From positions 1,054,001 to 1,118,000 of the forward strand of contig NC_057322.1 in NCBI RefSeq assembly GCF_000687475.1: DNA of 64,000 nucleotides, written 5' to 3'. How positions within the stretch are numbered: the first letter of the stretch is position 1; each line of letters begins with the position of its first letter. This stretch comes from Ustilaginoidea virens (lineage: Eukaryota; Ascomycota; Sordariomycetes; Hypocreales; Clavicipitaceae). Positions 32,492 to 44,158 of this stretch are shown in pieces. Below the pieces are notes generated by a model. The model did no database searches, was not told where the DNA came from, and worked only from the letters and a program-made list of their open reading frames with translations. The position numbers and the translations under genes are program-made.

Positions 32492-33789
32492 TCTGTTCAA
32501 GCTCGAGAATCGACCAAGAAAGGGCGATGGAGAATCGCGAAAAAATTCCAGAAGCGCGAATTGGAAGTCAAAAGGCCGCTTTGGACGTTGGGACGGAGTC
32601 GAGCGAGGGGCGGCTGCGTGGGTAGATTCCGGCGCCTTGGATAGGAGGGAGTTGAGGCCACCTTCACAAGAAGGGACCACCAGAGGCCCGACCCGACGGC
32701 GGCCAAATCATTTTCCGTCTCCACGGTCGATACCAATCTTTGACCACCAAAAGCCCGGGCACGCGCGAATTGTAGCCGAGCTTCATTTAATTATAATAGG
32801 CCATCACAACTACTGGTAGTATTTTTGCTTTCGGGGATATGCATTTCCATTTGTTCGCTACGCTATTTTTACAGTTTTGGTGAGGTTATGTATTTGACTG
32901 TCTAGCCTCGACAACCGGTTTGTTGACCTGCAGTCTCTATAACGGCCCAAATGATTCCAGTTCCTTCCTTGCAAGTCTGGTTCGAAAGCCCGCTTTGTGA
33001 ATATTTGATTCCGCAAAAGAAGAAGAGAAGATAAAACGACAACGCGAAGTGAAGTGAATAGAAGCAAAAAAAAAAGAAAAGAAACGAAAAGGAGGCACAA
33101 GTGAAAGCAAACCCCGCATGATGAAGATAAGGATTGGACTGGCAATGAGGATAACAGGGAGTAGAAACCTTGTACAATAAATGTGGCAAGTTCACTGAAA
33201 GTAATAAATGAAAGGGACAGAAAGGAGAAAGAAAAAGAAGAAAATCAAAGCTGCGCCAGATTAATTAATCTGAGAAACAATCGCCGCCGGCTGGAATGCA
33301 CAGCTGGCACCATCCAAGTCGAGCCTGCATCAGTTTCGCTTTGCATCCGAGTAGAGCCACAAGCCCTGTAAACAAGTGACAGCCCACACATCCTCCATGC
33401 ACAGGATATTCAATCCCTCGCGTCCTTGTTTTTATCCCATTCCGACTTTGAACGTATGCCGCTTTGGAATCCTGAGGACGAGGTGGCTTGTGCCTGGTTT
33501 GAAAAAACAGTTCTTTTGCCCGAAGACAGACTTGCCCATTGTGATGGAAACTGAAAATCAGAATCTGGCCAGCATGGAGACCGCTTCCCTTCCCGAGAAC
33601 GGTCGATAATGCATGATTAGACTGTAGTATATCTACATCAGCAAAACAAAATATCTGAAACCAAAACGCCTTCCGCAATGATTCAGGGTTGCAAATCGCG
33701 GTGTGATTTCTCAAAGACGACATGCTGAGGTGCAAGGTCAAGACAGGAGTGACGAAACGGAGAAAAAGAGGAGGGGGATAAATGGTAAT
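32492..33789. other. intergenic region
   Basis: Leader of the Sec61 beta gene and 3' flank of the Psr-like phosphatase. Includes an A/G-rich run at 33060-33095 and 33195-33245. No gene is supported. Confidence 0.45.
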
Positions 33790-35358
33790 TCAAAGAGTGA
33801 CATCAAGGACGAGGCTGACATCGGCTACATTGGGGCCGGCCAAGTCCTCAAGAACAGGGATAAGGTCTAGTAATTCGTTGTCGTGGGCATCCGAGAACCA
33901 GCTGCTAATTGGAACCGCATGTTGGGGGTGGAATATGTACGAAGTTGGCGAGTTGTCTATAATGATGGTATCTTTCAGCTCCCGGCCAATTTGCGATAGA
34001 TCCTTGACATAGTTCCCTTGGTGGTTGTAGCAGCTCTCCCGGAAGAGACGGTGATGTACCACTTTATGAATATCTAGCTGATCCAGCAACGGGTCGCCGT
34101 ACTATATAGTGTTAGAGAGCTACTGTGCCGTCGATATTCCGCTTCCTGCTCAGACTTACCTTGGAGACGGACGCGGTGAAGACCACAACTTCATAAAGCT
34201 CCCCAACTCTTTTCATGAACTCATCTACACCGGGGCGCTTTATGACATAGACATTGTGATAATGGCCCTCGATCTCAACGGGGATTGTGAAATCTGCCTG
34301 GTGAAGTATCTAAAAGTCGCAAATGTTAGCTCTAATCGTCAACCATGAACGGGTAAATGGCTTACTTTAAACGAACTATGGACAAGAGTCTCATCCAAGT
34401 CCAAAACCAAACACTTCCGGCCTTTGTGCTCTGGCGCAATGGAAGGAAGAAGCCAGGCTTGCTGCTCAGGTGCTGCTGGTCCGCTCTCCATCAAAGTCGA
34501 GGGAGGCGCAAGTGCGGACCCAGGCCCAGGTGGTGGTGGTAGTATTGGAGGCGGCGGTATCGTGAGGAACTGCGTATCATCCGAGCCACCGGTAACTAGG
34601 GCCTCTGGAACTTCGTCCTGCCCGGCGTCTGGCATGTCTGTATTCCCATTGTCTGCGACCGCGGTCTGGTCTCCTGTCTCAGCATCGTTCTCAGCATGTT
34701 GGGACGGAGCATCAACCGCAATAGCTGGGTTGGCGGATTCCTTCGTCTCAGGCTGTGCTCCTTCAACATTTGAAGACGGATCTTGCGTACTGCTTGATGC
34801 TTGATTTTCTGTGTGACCTGGAGTAGAAGTATCTTGGGTTGGCTCTTTCTCGTTGAGTGTTTTTATTACAATTTGTTGCTCTTGAGGATTTTGCGGTCGA
34901 GTTTTGGCGTTGGCGGGACGTTGAGGAAGCTTCTCGACTTTGTGAATGTTTTCACTTTCGCCTTCTTCCAAAGTGTTTGCGCTGTCGGGGACGCCGCAAC
35001 ACCCGAGCAACGACAGCAAACCACCAGTCTTCTTCCGTTTTCGCTTTTGTTCGCTTGTCGATGGTGAGCTGGGTTGTGAGTTGCCGAGGGTATGCCCACG
35101 TTCACTGTCTGCGCCAGTTCGGTGCGTCGAGGCGCTACCATTTCGCTGCCGACCAGAGACACTACCTCGGGATTCTTTCGATCGTGCATCGATACTGGTT
35201 CTCGGATCCGTCACCGTAGCTCCACTCAAGCCGGTAGATGCGGTCGACGCCTGATTCCTTTGTTGTGACGAGGATCTTGATGGTACTTTCAAGAGACCAC
35301 GCCCACCTTTGGAAGTCCCCACCTCATCGGGTGACAGCTCATTACCGTCATTTCCCAT
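33790..35358 (-). CDS. Psr1/Psr2-like HAD phosphatase (NIF/FCP1 domain)
   Basis: Serine phosphatase of the FCP1/SCP type; yeast Psr1/Psr2 act at the plasma membrane in sodium stress signalling. Three exons (35358-34366, 34309-34160, 34101-33790) give 484 aa. The first 310 residues are disordered and Ser/Pro/Gln-rich, with a Pro run ([14 protein letters not shown]). [10 protein letters not shown] motif at about 114-122, with Cys120-Cys121, is a likely palmitoylation site. The catalytic DLDETLVHS has Asp320 and Asp322 and sits at the end of exon 1. Then come [54 protein letters not shown] and [20 protein letters not shown], covering the HAD core to the end. Start is the ATG at 35358; frame open to 35685 is assumed leader. 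Assignment is strong, the Psr role is by analogy. Confidence 0.9.
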
Positions 35359-38235
35359 CGCCAAGTATTCCAGGATCTTGAGGCTGAACGTTTCGTACTT
35401 CGTCCTGGTACCGGTCCAGAGCACTGTCGAACTATTAGCTTTTTTGAATGTCTCGAAATCAAAACTTATCCTGTAGCCTCGCCACCTCAAAAGGACGTGA
35501 AAGCGTGGAGATATGAGCAACTGGAAGGTCGATCCCCGATTGTCCGCTCTCAGGCCCGTTGACCATTTCCTGACAGCCAATTTACTTCTCTGCAGCAGTT
35601 TTTGCCAGGCAGGTAGGGTTGAGGTAAAAGGAGTGTAGCGCATCAAGATACGTACCGTAGTAGTCCGACTGAGCTGGGCCTTCACAATCGTCGACCGATT
35701 AGGGGATGGTCCCGCCCCCCTTTAACGCTGACGCGGGCTTCTCAAAAAAAATTGAAGTGAATGATGCGAAGAGCGGGCGGTTGCTGATGACTCAAATCTC
35801 TTCCGAAATCGAGCTTTGCTGGTAATGGTCGGAGCGCGAAATTAGGGAGTCGGCTCGGTCTGGAGCGGCGGAGGTGGCTCGGCAGTAAGACGGTGAGGCT
35901 GCTACCAGCTTGAAGCAAAAGCGCCGCAAACACCTGGAAGAAGAAAAACACCTCTCCACTCAGTTGATGATATGGAAATACAAAAATTGCGATGATCTGA
36001 AGAAGAGACGAAACGCTGTCGGTGATCAAGTGTAGACACGGGGGGAGGACATATTTCGGGGCTAAGGAACAAGGCAGCGCAAGCGAAATGATTTGCCTTT
36101 GAACTCTGGGCTGGCCAGAGCCACTGAAGTGGATGAGGATGGCTGCGAGGACCAATGCCCAAAGTGACTGGAGCCAGAGACCGGAGAGAGAAGACCACCA
36201 CTAAAGAACAACATGGCGTGCAGGGACGGCTGGGGGGCGGAGGGGGATGCTGAGGTGTGAGTGGAGTTTTCTGTTAGATTAACCAACCGGAACTGGGGCT
36301 GGTGGTAGGGTAGGATCTGGAACAGTGCGAATGGAGCAGCTTCGCACGTTCTGTCAGCCGACTACAACTCTGGGCTCATACTGTTAGGCCAGGCTATCCC
36401 CCACTGTATCAAGTTATCCCCATAAGTTTGCGGGGATCTTTTGTCTCTTCTTAATCTCTACTTGACCAGGCGCCAAGCTTTTCATCTCTCGTCTTTGACC
36501 AGCTGCAATCAGGGCCTGCATCATCTTTTAGGAAGACCAAGTGCTCTTATAGACTGGGTACCTAGAAGGTATGTACCTAACTTAGGTGCCTCTAGTACCT
36601 TCAAGTACATGTAGTTTTTTGCCTCCTGCGTTGAAATGTTCTGCTAGCGCAATCAAGCTACTAACCCGGATGTGAATCAAGGGGATAAGACGGCATCCTG
36701 CATGTTAACGTGCTTAACCGATAGCGAGCAGCTGCATCGCAGCCTGTAGGCTGCCCTTTGGTTAGCTGAACTTGAATGTTGCCTCCGACGCTGCACATGG
36801 GCGGCTGAGCCTGAAGCCCATCTTGTCTATACAGCTAACTGATGATCTGGTGTCGAAAATTATTAGCGTGATGGTGAAATCAGGCATGGCATGCAAAAGG
36901 ACGCTGCTACAGCTAGATTCGTGGACGATGCATCAACCCGTCAGGTGCTGGAGCAATGCTGTCACCCTACAAACGCATTATGCGCCCGTGCGTGTGACAG
37001 GAATGGACTTGGGATTGTGCAACTCTAGATCATCCCATCTGTTCAGGAGGTTTGCAGTTACTTTGAATTGCACGAATACTGCCGCTGAAGGGCAGGATCT
37101 TACACTGCTGTCGACCCCACGTGTTTCCCTCTCCGCCCGTCCTTCTTCCTTGTTTCCGTAGATTCTCTAACTGTTGCAATGTTTTCAGGCCTGAGTACAA
37201 CCTTGCTTAGTACCGGAACGGTGCCAGACATTGACCACTCGAAAGCTTCGCCTTGGTTCTAGCTTTTTGATTGGACGTGTTGGCGCCGAGCTTTCTTCAC
37301 CCCAACCTGCATCCGTCCAGTAGTGCTCAGGGAAGCTTGCTGTGTGAGATACGACAAAGGATGGGCGACCGATCGAGACACCACCTACCAAGGTCAACTT
37401 ACACTTACTGGGAAGTGAAACACTCAATAGGCCTACGGGTTACCCAGTGGTTTCTTTATCTTCGGGGTGAATTCCATGTCGCTTGGATATGGGGACTCTA
37501 GCTAGGGTCGTGTTTTATTCCTCTCGTTATTCTTTCGGTTGGATTCTTGGTCTTCTGACAGAACGAAGTAGAGGTGGGGATTGTTGATGACATTCTCTTT
37601 GTAGCTGCCTTCCTCTTTAGCCACAGGAGACATGCTTGTCTTGCTTTCATAGAATACTATCGAGGCTGTGTGTGATTAAGAACAGCAGAAAAATCGCGGG
37701 CCGTTGAAATGCGTCACTTAAAAGAAAAGACTGGAAAAAGCGTTGCTGCGGTCGACTCGCGCTTCGCGTCCAGCCAGCTTGAAAACGAGTCGTCTAGGCT
37801 AGTCCGCGGTTTCACAGGAAAAGAGGCAGTGACTAATGGAACTGATCTGGATGCTGTAGTTGACGAATTGTCAGTTCTTTCGTGCTCTGGCAATCTGGCA
37901 AGGTGTTTATACGGCATTTTAGTTGACTTATCTTGAATGAAATAAAATCAAAATCCGATGAGAGTTGAATAACAGTAGGTTTTTATTTCTTCCGACTTTC
38001 GCAATTGCTGCATGATGATATACGTACAGTGTCTCTAATGAAGCTTTTCTCGCCAAATTAAATCTGCAGTCCAGATTCAGGACTTAAGGCTATAGGCTTT
38101 AATACAACACAGTGTTAATCGCTCGTAAGAAAGATGCACATACTGGGAACACAAGCAGTCACCATGTCATTATGCAAGGAAGCCTGCCAAACTGGAAGTT
38201 GTTCATCATGTGACTGCATACCTGTACGTAAGTAC
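35359..38235. other. 2.9 kb intergenic region without a recognised gene
   Basis: Includes the phosphatase leader and promoter. Frames at 36772-37161 (no ATG) and 37709-37936 (75 codons, ATG) have no recognisable features. GTACCT-type short motifs cluster at 36558-36610. No repeat or RNA gene is apparent. Confidence 0.45.
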
Positions 38236-38566
38236 CTACACAACTGCGCTAGTGGGCGACCGGTGAATCCCGTGCTTATCCCCACATTCACACTGTACCT
38301 GGCCCGCTTCCTCGGGGTTTTGACGTTTGTGGTTGTAGGCACCACATATCGACTTGCACTTTGCCTCGGATCCCGCGAAGGCGTCTTCACATGCCTTGCA
38401 TAGCCAATGATTTTGTCCACGACAACCACAAGCTCCTTTCCCATAGGTACTGGGTGCCTCTCAGCTTCTTCTTCTTCTTCTTTTTTTTTTTTTTTATAAA
38501 TCCATAGATTGAAAGCGTTGCCCCCCTTGCCACCCGCGCCAGGGGATACGTACTTGTTGCCTGCAT
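38236..38566 (-). CDS. small eight-cysteine protein, probable zinc binder (novel)
   Basis: Proposed two-exon gene of 76 aa, exons 38566-38550 and 38449-38236, intron 38450-38549. The second exon is the stronger evidence. It reads GACGCRGQNHWLCKACEDAF, then AKCKSICGAYNHKRQ, then QVQCECGDKHGIH, with cysteines at 13, 15, 23, 26, 37, 41, 59 and 61 and histidines between. The spacing (CxC, CxxC, CxxxC, CxC) looks like two metal sites. The first exon (MQATST) is inferred by phase: donor GTATCC, acceptor CCCAG; a nearby stronger donor (GTACGT) would break the frame. The intron carries a long A run and a purine-rich tract before its acceptor, which is unusual. The start is 79 bases from the divergent ABC transporter start. 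I do not recognise the family; localisation and function are unknown. Confidence 0.55.
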
Positions 38567-38645
38567 GGTCACGTTAGCAGGTACCTACTGATCTGGGCGC
38601 GCAACGACCCAACAACCCTCAGCACAAAGCGTTGCGAACATCGCC

Positions 38646-41286
38646 ATGGCTGCGCAGTCCAACTTGAGGCGGACGGCCGCCGAAGATGCGCTGGCTGCTT
38701 TTATCGAAAAATGGCGCTCAGCAGTACGATCGAAATTAAGGGGGACGTCACGGACTACACGAATTCTCGCCACCCTTGCCCTCACCTTGTCCGTAGTTCT
38801 CGGCGGCGCGGGAGCACGACGGCGATGGAAAAGGCAGCGCCAGGAGCGAGAGCAGGGTCGAAAACTAGTCAGGACTAATTCTTGGCTTCATAACGAGGAT
38901 GGCTCCCGGACCATATATGTCCCCTACAAGGATGGAACATCTAAGGTCATTATCAACACCACGAAACCGCTGACATTTGAGGCACATCGGCGCCTCTTCC
39001 TGAACCCTCCACGGGTTTCTGGGCTGGGTGATGGTTCCGTACCGTCAACTCAGACGAAACCTGGTTTGAACTTGGCCTTCTTGCACCAATTTCTCAGCCT
39101 ATTAAGCATCATGATTCCACGGTGGTCGAGTAAGGAAGCTGGACTCCTTCTCAGTCATGGAATTTTCCTTATGCTCCGAACCTACCTGTCACTTGTTGTG
39201 GCGAGACTGGACGGCGAACTGGTCCGCGACTTGGTTGCAGGAAATGGAAAGGCTTTTCTTTGGAGTATCGCAAAGGTGAGACCATTTGATTGGATTGCTT
39301 GTGACGGTAGACCACTAACCCTTCTATGTAGTGGTGCGGCTTGGGAGGGTTTGCCTCTTATACCAACGCCATGATCAAGTTTTTAGAATCCAAAGTTTCC
39401 ATCGCTTTCCGCACTCGACTAACCAGATACATACACGATCTTTACCTAAACGAAAACCTCAACTACTACAGACTACATAACCTGGACGGCGGCGTCGGTC
39501 ACGGCGCTGATCAGTTCATAACGCAAGACCTGACACTGTTTTGTGCTGCAGCCGCTAATATTTATTCCTCACTCGGCAAGCCATTGGTAGATTTATGCGT
39601 CTTCAGCTTCCAGTTGTACCGATCTCTTGGCCCATTAGCCCTGTCAGGTTTGATGAGTAACTACTTCTTGACGGCAAGCATTCTCCGGAGGTTGTCCCCG
39701 CCATTTGGGAAGCTGAAGGCTGTAGAGGGTCGGAAGGAAGGAGATTTCCGCAGCCTGCACGCAAGGTTGATTGCAAACGCCGAGGAGGTTGCCTTTTATG
39801 GCGGCGCCAACATTGAGAAGACGTTTTTGAACAAGGAGTACAAGTCCTTGAAGAGCTGGATGGAAGGAATTTACATGCTCAAGATTCGCTACAACATCCT
39901 CGAGGATTTCATCCTCAAGTACAGTTGGAGTGCCTACGGGTATCTGCTGGCTTCACTTCCTGTGTTTCTACCTGCGTGGGGTGGTATCGGTGGTGCAGCC
40001 GAGATGGTCGAGCACGTGGAAAAGGGTGGTCGTGAGCGCAATCGAATGAAAGATTTCATCACAAACAAGAGGCTCATGCTGTCACTGGCCGATGCAGGTG
40101 GTAGAATGATGTACTCCATCAAGGATCTATCTGAACTTGCCGGTTACACTAGCCGAGTGTACACACTGATCTCAACTCTTCACCGCGTACATGCCAACGC
40201 TTACTACCTACGAAGTGGACATAACGAACTTTACTCACTTTCGGATGTGCAGGGAACAATACAGAAAGGGTTCGATGGTGTCAGATTGGAACATGTTCCA
40301 GTTGTTGCTCCGGGGCTGTGGCCACAGGGCGGAGAGGAGCTGCTAGACTCGCTTTCAATTATTGTTCGCAGCGGTGAACACCTTCTTGTAAGCAAGCTAC
40401 CAATTTTTTCTTCTTCTTTTCCCCTCCTTTCTTTCTTCATACATGGTGTTTTTTTTTTGCGCTAACACTGTTCCAGATCTCCGGTCCCAACGGCGTAGGA
40501 AAGAGTGCGATTGCACGTGTGCTGGCTGGACTGTGGCCGGTGTATCGAGGCCTCGTCAGTCGTCCCAAAAACATTGGACAAGATGGAATCATGTTCCTGC
40601 CTCAACGACCGTACCTGAGTCCCGGCACGTTGCGCGATCAGGTCATCTACCCTGATGGACACGTTGACATGAGAGAGAAGCGGACGTCAGAAAATGATCT
40701 TCAGAGGATACTTGATGAAGCGAAACTAGGTTATCTGCCGGACCGCGAGGGTGGCTGGGACACGCGGAAAGAATGGAAGGATGTGCTCAGCGGCGGCGAA
40801 AAGCAGAGAATGCAGATTGCGAGAGTTCTCTATCACGAACCAAAATATGCCATCATCGACGAAGGAACTAGCGCTGTATCGAGCGATGTAGAGGGCCTGC
40901 TCTACGAGACGTGTAAAGAAAAAGGAATCAGTGAGTAAAGGAATGACATGAGACGCACAAGACCCATGCTAACTTTTTTGACAACAGCTTTAATAACGAT
41001 ATCAACGCGTGCCTCGCTGAAGAAGTACCACACCTTCAACCTCATGCTGGGAATGGGAGACAGTGGTGATGCGTGGGAGTTTGAGCGTATCGGCACAGAG
41101 CGTGAGAAAATGCAAGTCGAGAAGGAGGTGCAGGAGCTTAGGGAACAGCTGGCTGAGGTTGAAGAGCTGAAGAAGCGACGCGACGAGATCGAGAACGAGC
41201 TCGCATCGGTGTGGACAGACAAAGGAGAAAGTCTAGAGGCCCCAACGTACACTCGAGAGGAACCAGAGGCAGTTGAGACTGAGTAG
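38646..41286 (+). CDS. peroxisomal ABC half-transporter, subfamily D (Pxa1/ALDP type)
   Basis: Half-transporter that imports long-chain acyl-CoA into peroxisomes for beta-oxidation, acting as a dimer, in yeast Pxa1 with Pxa2. Four exons (38646-39275, 39332-40387, 40477-40930, 40988-41286) give 812 aa. The N-terminal membrane domain contains the ABCD signature LNLAFLHQFLSLLSIMIPRW and NAMIKFLESKVSIAFRTRLTRYIHDLYL. The EAA-like loop is LIANAEEVAFYGG. The nucleotide-binding domain has Walker A GPNGVGKS at the start of exon 3, the signature LSGGEKQRMQIAR, and Walker B YAIIDEGTSAV. The C-terminus is a Glu/Lys-rich coiled coil (VEKEVQELREQLAEVEELKKR). The N-terminal extension suggests the Pxa1 rather than Pxa2 subunit, but I leave the symbol open. 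It shares a short divergent promoter with the Cys-rich gene. Confidence 0.92.
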
Positions 41287-41638
41287 AGCCCCCCCTTCGC
41301 GGAAAGTCACGAAATGGCTGGGCATGATGAGGATTAGTCTGTCGTCGTGCTCACATGGGAATGCTGTCTCTTAAATGCAGCGGCGTGCTCGGGATATCAC
41401 AGGGAAGATTCAGAAAGCACATATCATCAAGATACAGGGGCATTTCACAACACGCTGTTTCTTGCCTTGTTCTCACTTAGCCATGCTCTGTGGGATGGGC
41501 CAGGTGATTGTCGTAGACACGAGCTCGGGGCGTATTTGAGGGTCAGCCAGAGGCAAGGGAAGCAACGGGTTCGGCCGCATCCTGACCGGCTGCTGGTGTT
41601 TTCGAGCATGCATGACCCTCACGGCCAGCAAGCAGGGC

Positions 41639-41929
41639 TTATACAAGGTTGACGGGCATGCGTGGCTGACGCTGAGACGTTGATTCTGGGGCGGCTATTT
41701 GCACCGCTTCCCACTGGCGGGTTTTATATGCCAACACGGCTCCGATCCCGCCAAGTGTCGTGATTTTCCGTTGGAGGACATCGGGGCCTTGTTGCAGAGT
41801 TTGTATCGATTGGGATGCTCCAACGGACTGGCCCACGTACCGCCGCTCCAAAGTTGAAAGGACGCCAGCTATCCGAACCGCCCGAGGTACATAGGAAGCA
41901 CTTGCAACTTGGTGTTTGACGGGTTGCAT
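41639..41929 (-). CDS. hypothetical 96-residue frame
   Basis: Single open frame with an ATG (MQPVKHQVAS) ending PVNLV. It contains a mildly hydrophobic ITTLGGIGAVLAYK segment and a basic N-terminal third, which could suit a mitochondrial protein. I recognise no family, and composition does not separate it clearly from chance. Listed as possible only. Confidence 0.25.
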   Translation of the reverse strand: MQPVKHQVASASYVPRAVRIAGVLSTLERRYVGQSVGASQSIQTLQQGPDVLQRKITTLGGIGAVLAYKTRQWEAVQIAAPESTSQRQPRMPVNLV

Positions 41930-41984
41930 TGAAGCTTGCGGAGGTGGGCCGCTTGGATAAGCTTTACATGTAGGAAGTTGATCA

Positions 41985-42100
41985 GGCTAAAGTGCCTAAA
42001 CTTACTTGACTTGCCGAGATTACTTATCTCGACCAGGCAAGCCAGCAAGTCGAGCGGCGAAATAGAAGACGCGAAGTGCAGTTGTCGTTCTAGATTAGCC
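41985..42100. promoter_or_regulatory. two GGCTAA motifs, possible xylanase-regulator (XlnR/Xyr1) sites
   Basis: GGCTAAA lies on the plus strand at 41985-41991 and GGCTAA on the minus strand at 42095-42100, about 540-650 bases upstream of xyl1. GGCTAA(A) is the known XlnR core in Aspergillus. The link is inference from motif and neighbouring gene only. Confidence 0.3.
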
Positions 42101-42503
42101 TTTGGGCAGATGTTCATGAGGGAGAATGATGTTCATCCGTTGGCCATCACCATCCATGCCGCCACCGCCTTTTCTCCAGTTCGATCTGCACTACACTACA
42201 AGCAGCTGGACCTTGCAGAATCTTGCCTCAATTCGACTGCCGCCTTCATCCCCGCTAAGACACCGCCAAACACAAAGCCCCTTTCAAACATGGTCACTGT
42301 CGGGAATGGTAAAACAGACTTCGCTTTTGCGTGCTCGGGAGTCACTAGCGCTGATCGTGTGAATATAGCCAGAATAATCGGCAAATGACTGACTCCAACT
42401 ATGTCATTGCTGCGACTTTCTTCAAAATACCCGCTGCCCATGGTTTGTTTCCCTGCCCGGCGACAGCAACTTCAAGGGGAGGATAGGGGGGCGAGTGACT
42501 GCA

Positions 42504-42511
42504 TATAAATA
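42504..42511 (+). promoter_or_regulatory. TATA-like box of xyl1
   Basis: TATAAATA lies 128 bases upstream of the ATG, a reasonable position for a leader of about 100 bases. Confidence 0.5.
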
Positions 42512-42638
42512 GTCCTCTTGATGGCAATCAGTACTTGTTTTCCTTTGCTTGCTTATTGTCGTTTCGTGTGTCTTCTCCCATTCGGTTGGGAAATCGACGT
42601 CTCTCTTGTATAGTCGGCACCATTGCACATATACCACC

Positions 42639-43799
42639 ATGGTTCCTTCCATCAAGCTCAACAGCGGCTACGAGATGCCACAAGTCGGATTCGGCCTCTG
42701 GAAGGTCGACAGAGCGACTTGCGCTGATACCGTGTACAACGCCATCAAGGCTGGATACCGCCTCCTCGACGGAGCATGTGGTATGTTCAGTTTCCGAGCC
42801 TTCGGCATTTCTATTGCCTGATTCAAGCGACACTTGTTGGCCCATTGGCCGCTTTCCAAGTGTTTTCTCGGGCGTGTTGTAGCTAACTAGACCTTTGCAT
42901 GACCGAATAGATTACGGCAACGAGAAGGAGTGCGGGAAGGGCGTCGCGCGTGCCATCGAAGAGGGCCTAGTCAAGAGGCAAGACCTGTTCATCGTTTCCA
43001 AGCTCTGGCAGACGTTTCATGATAAGGAGAGAGTCGAGCCCGCATGCCGCCGCCAGCTCGCAGACTGGCAGATCGACTACTTTGACCTCTTCCTCATACA
43101 TTTCCCCGTCGCCCTTGAATACGTGGACCCTGCTGTCCGCTACCCTCCAGGCTGGTTCTATGACGGTGAGAAGGAGGTTCGGTGGAGTAACACCACCAAT
43201 CAGCAGACTTGGGAGGCCATGGAAGATTTGGTCGATGCGGGTTTGACAAGGAGCATCGGTATTTCCAACTATCAGGCCCAGGGGATTTATGATATGCTCA
43301 AGTACGCCAGAATTCGACCTGCCACCCTGCAGATTGAGCTACACCCGTACCTGCAGCAGAGGAATTTGTTGAGCCTCGCAAAGACTGAGGGCATCGCTGT
43401 CACGGCCTACTCATCTTTCGGTCCAACTGGTTTCGTCGAGCTCGGTATGGATCGCGCCAGGAATGTCGCGCCGCTCATGGGGCACCAAACTGTTACTACT
43501 ATAGCCTTCAAGCACAACAAGACCCCTGCCCAGGTTCTCTTGCGCTGGGCTACTCAACAAGGTTTGGCTGTCATCCCCAAGACGTCTCGATCAAGCGTCA
43601 TGGAGCAAAACCTGCAAAGTACCGACTTCAACTTAGAACAGGAAGATCTGGACATGATCGCCAAGATGGATGTGAATCTGAGATTCAACCAGCCAACAAA
43701 TGCACGTTGACCCAGGCCCCTTTTTGCTGGCCGCAGTATCAAAGCTAACTGTGTTCCCAGTACTCCAAAGACGTCACTACACTGTCCATCTTTGACTGA
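42639..43799 (+). CDS. xyl1: NAD(P)H-dependent D-xylose reductase (aldo-keto reductase)
   Basis: Cytosolic reduction of xylose to xylitol, the first step of fungal pentose catabolism. Three exons (42639-42780, 42911-43701, 43761-43799) give 323 aa, the normal length. It starts [22 protein letters not shown]. The aldo-keto tetrad is D44, Y49, K78 and H111 (LLDGACDYGNE, VSKLW, FLIHFPV). [13 protein letters not shown] and YPPGWFYDG are xylose-reductase signatures. The cofactor loop reads [14 protein letters not shown] instead of the usual KSN..R pattern, so cofactor preference should not be assumed. The second intron (43702-43760) starts GC (AAT|GCACGT), has a GCTAAC branch site and ends CAG. 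Splicing it gives [16 protein letters not shown], with the expected IF-type C-terminus; reading through gives a truncated QPTNAR. Confidence 0.92.
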
Positions 43800-44158
43800 A
43801 CAAGAGCCGACTGAGGATTTGGCGACTCATCAACATGCAGAAGGATCCTGCCAAAAAAAAATGGGACGGATCCATTATGAAGACACGAGTCTCACGCTTT
43901 TCAAGAACAACACGCAGAGGTCTAGTTGAAGTAATCGAGTAACTTGATAGATTTATGAACTTGATATGCGACCGCACAATACATGGGTCGCTGCAGTGAG
44001 ATTTTCGATTCGGCCGTGGGTCGTGTGTTTCGAGAGATGTTCTCTTCAACTGCGATGTGACGTTACGTGCCGCGTCATAAAACTGAAACCAGGGAAAAGG
44101 AAAACACCTTAAACGCCTTGCTCACGTGCTCGTGATTTTCCGTTGCCAACTCCAGGGT
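43800..44158. other. convergent 3' region
   Basis: About 360 bases between the xyl1 and sds22 stop codons. It includes an A run at 43852-43861. Nothing else is seen. Confidence 0.4.

Larger units (their letters stand above)
41287..42638. other. intergenic region upstream of xylose reductase
   Basis: Holds a weak 96-codon minus-strand frame (listed separately), two GGCTAA motifs and a TATA-like box. Nothing else is recognised. Confidence 0.5.

Noticed and set aside
32064..32819. 251-codon plus-strand frame
   Set aside because: It is the complement of the Sec61 beta exon and its leader; the minus-strand protein is clearly the real one.
36772..37161. 129-codon frame in the 2.9 kb gap
   Set aside because: No ATG start (begins at TTG) and no protein features.
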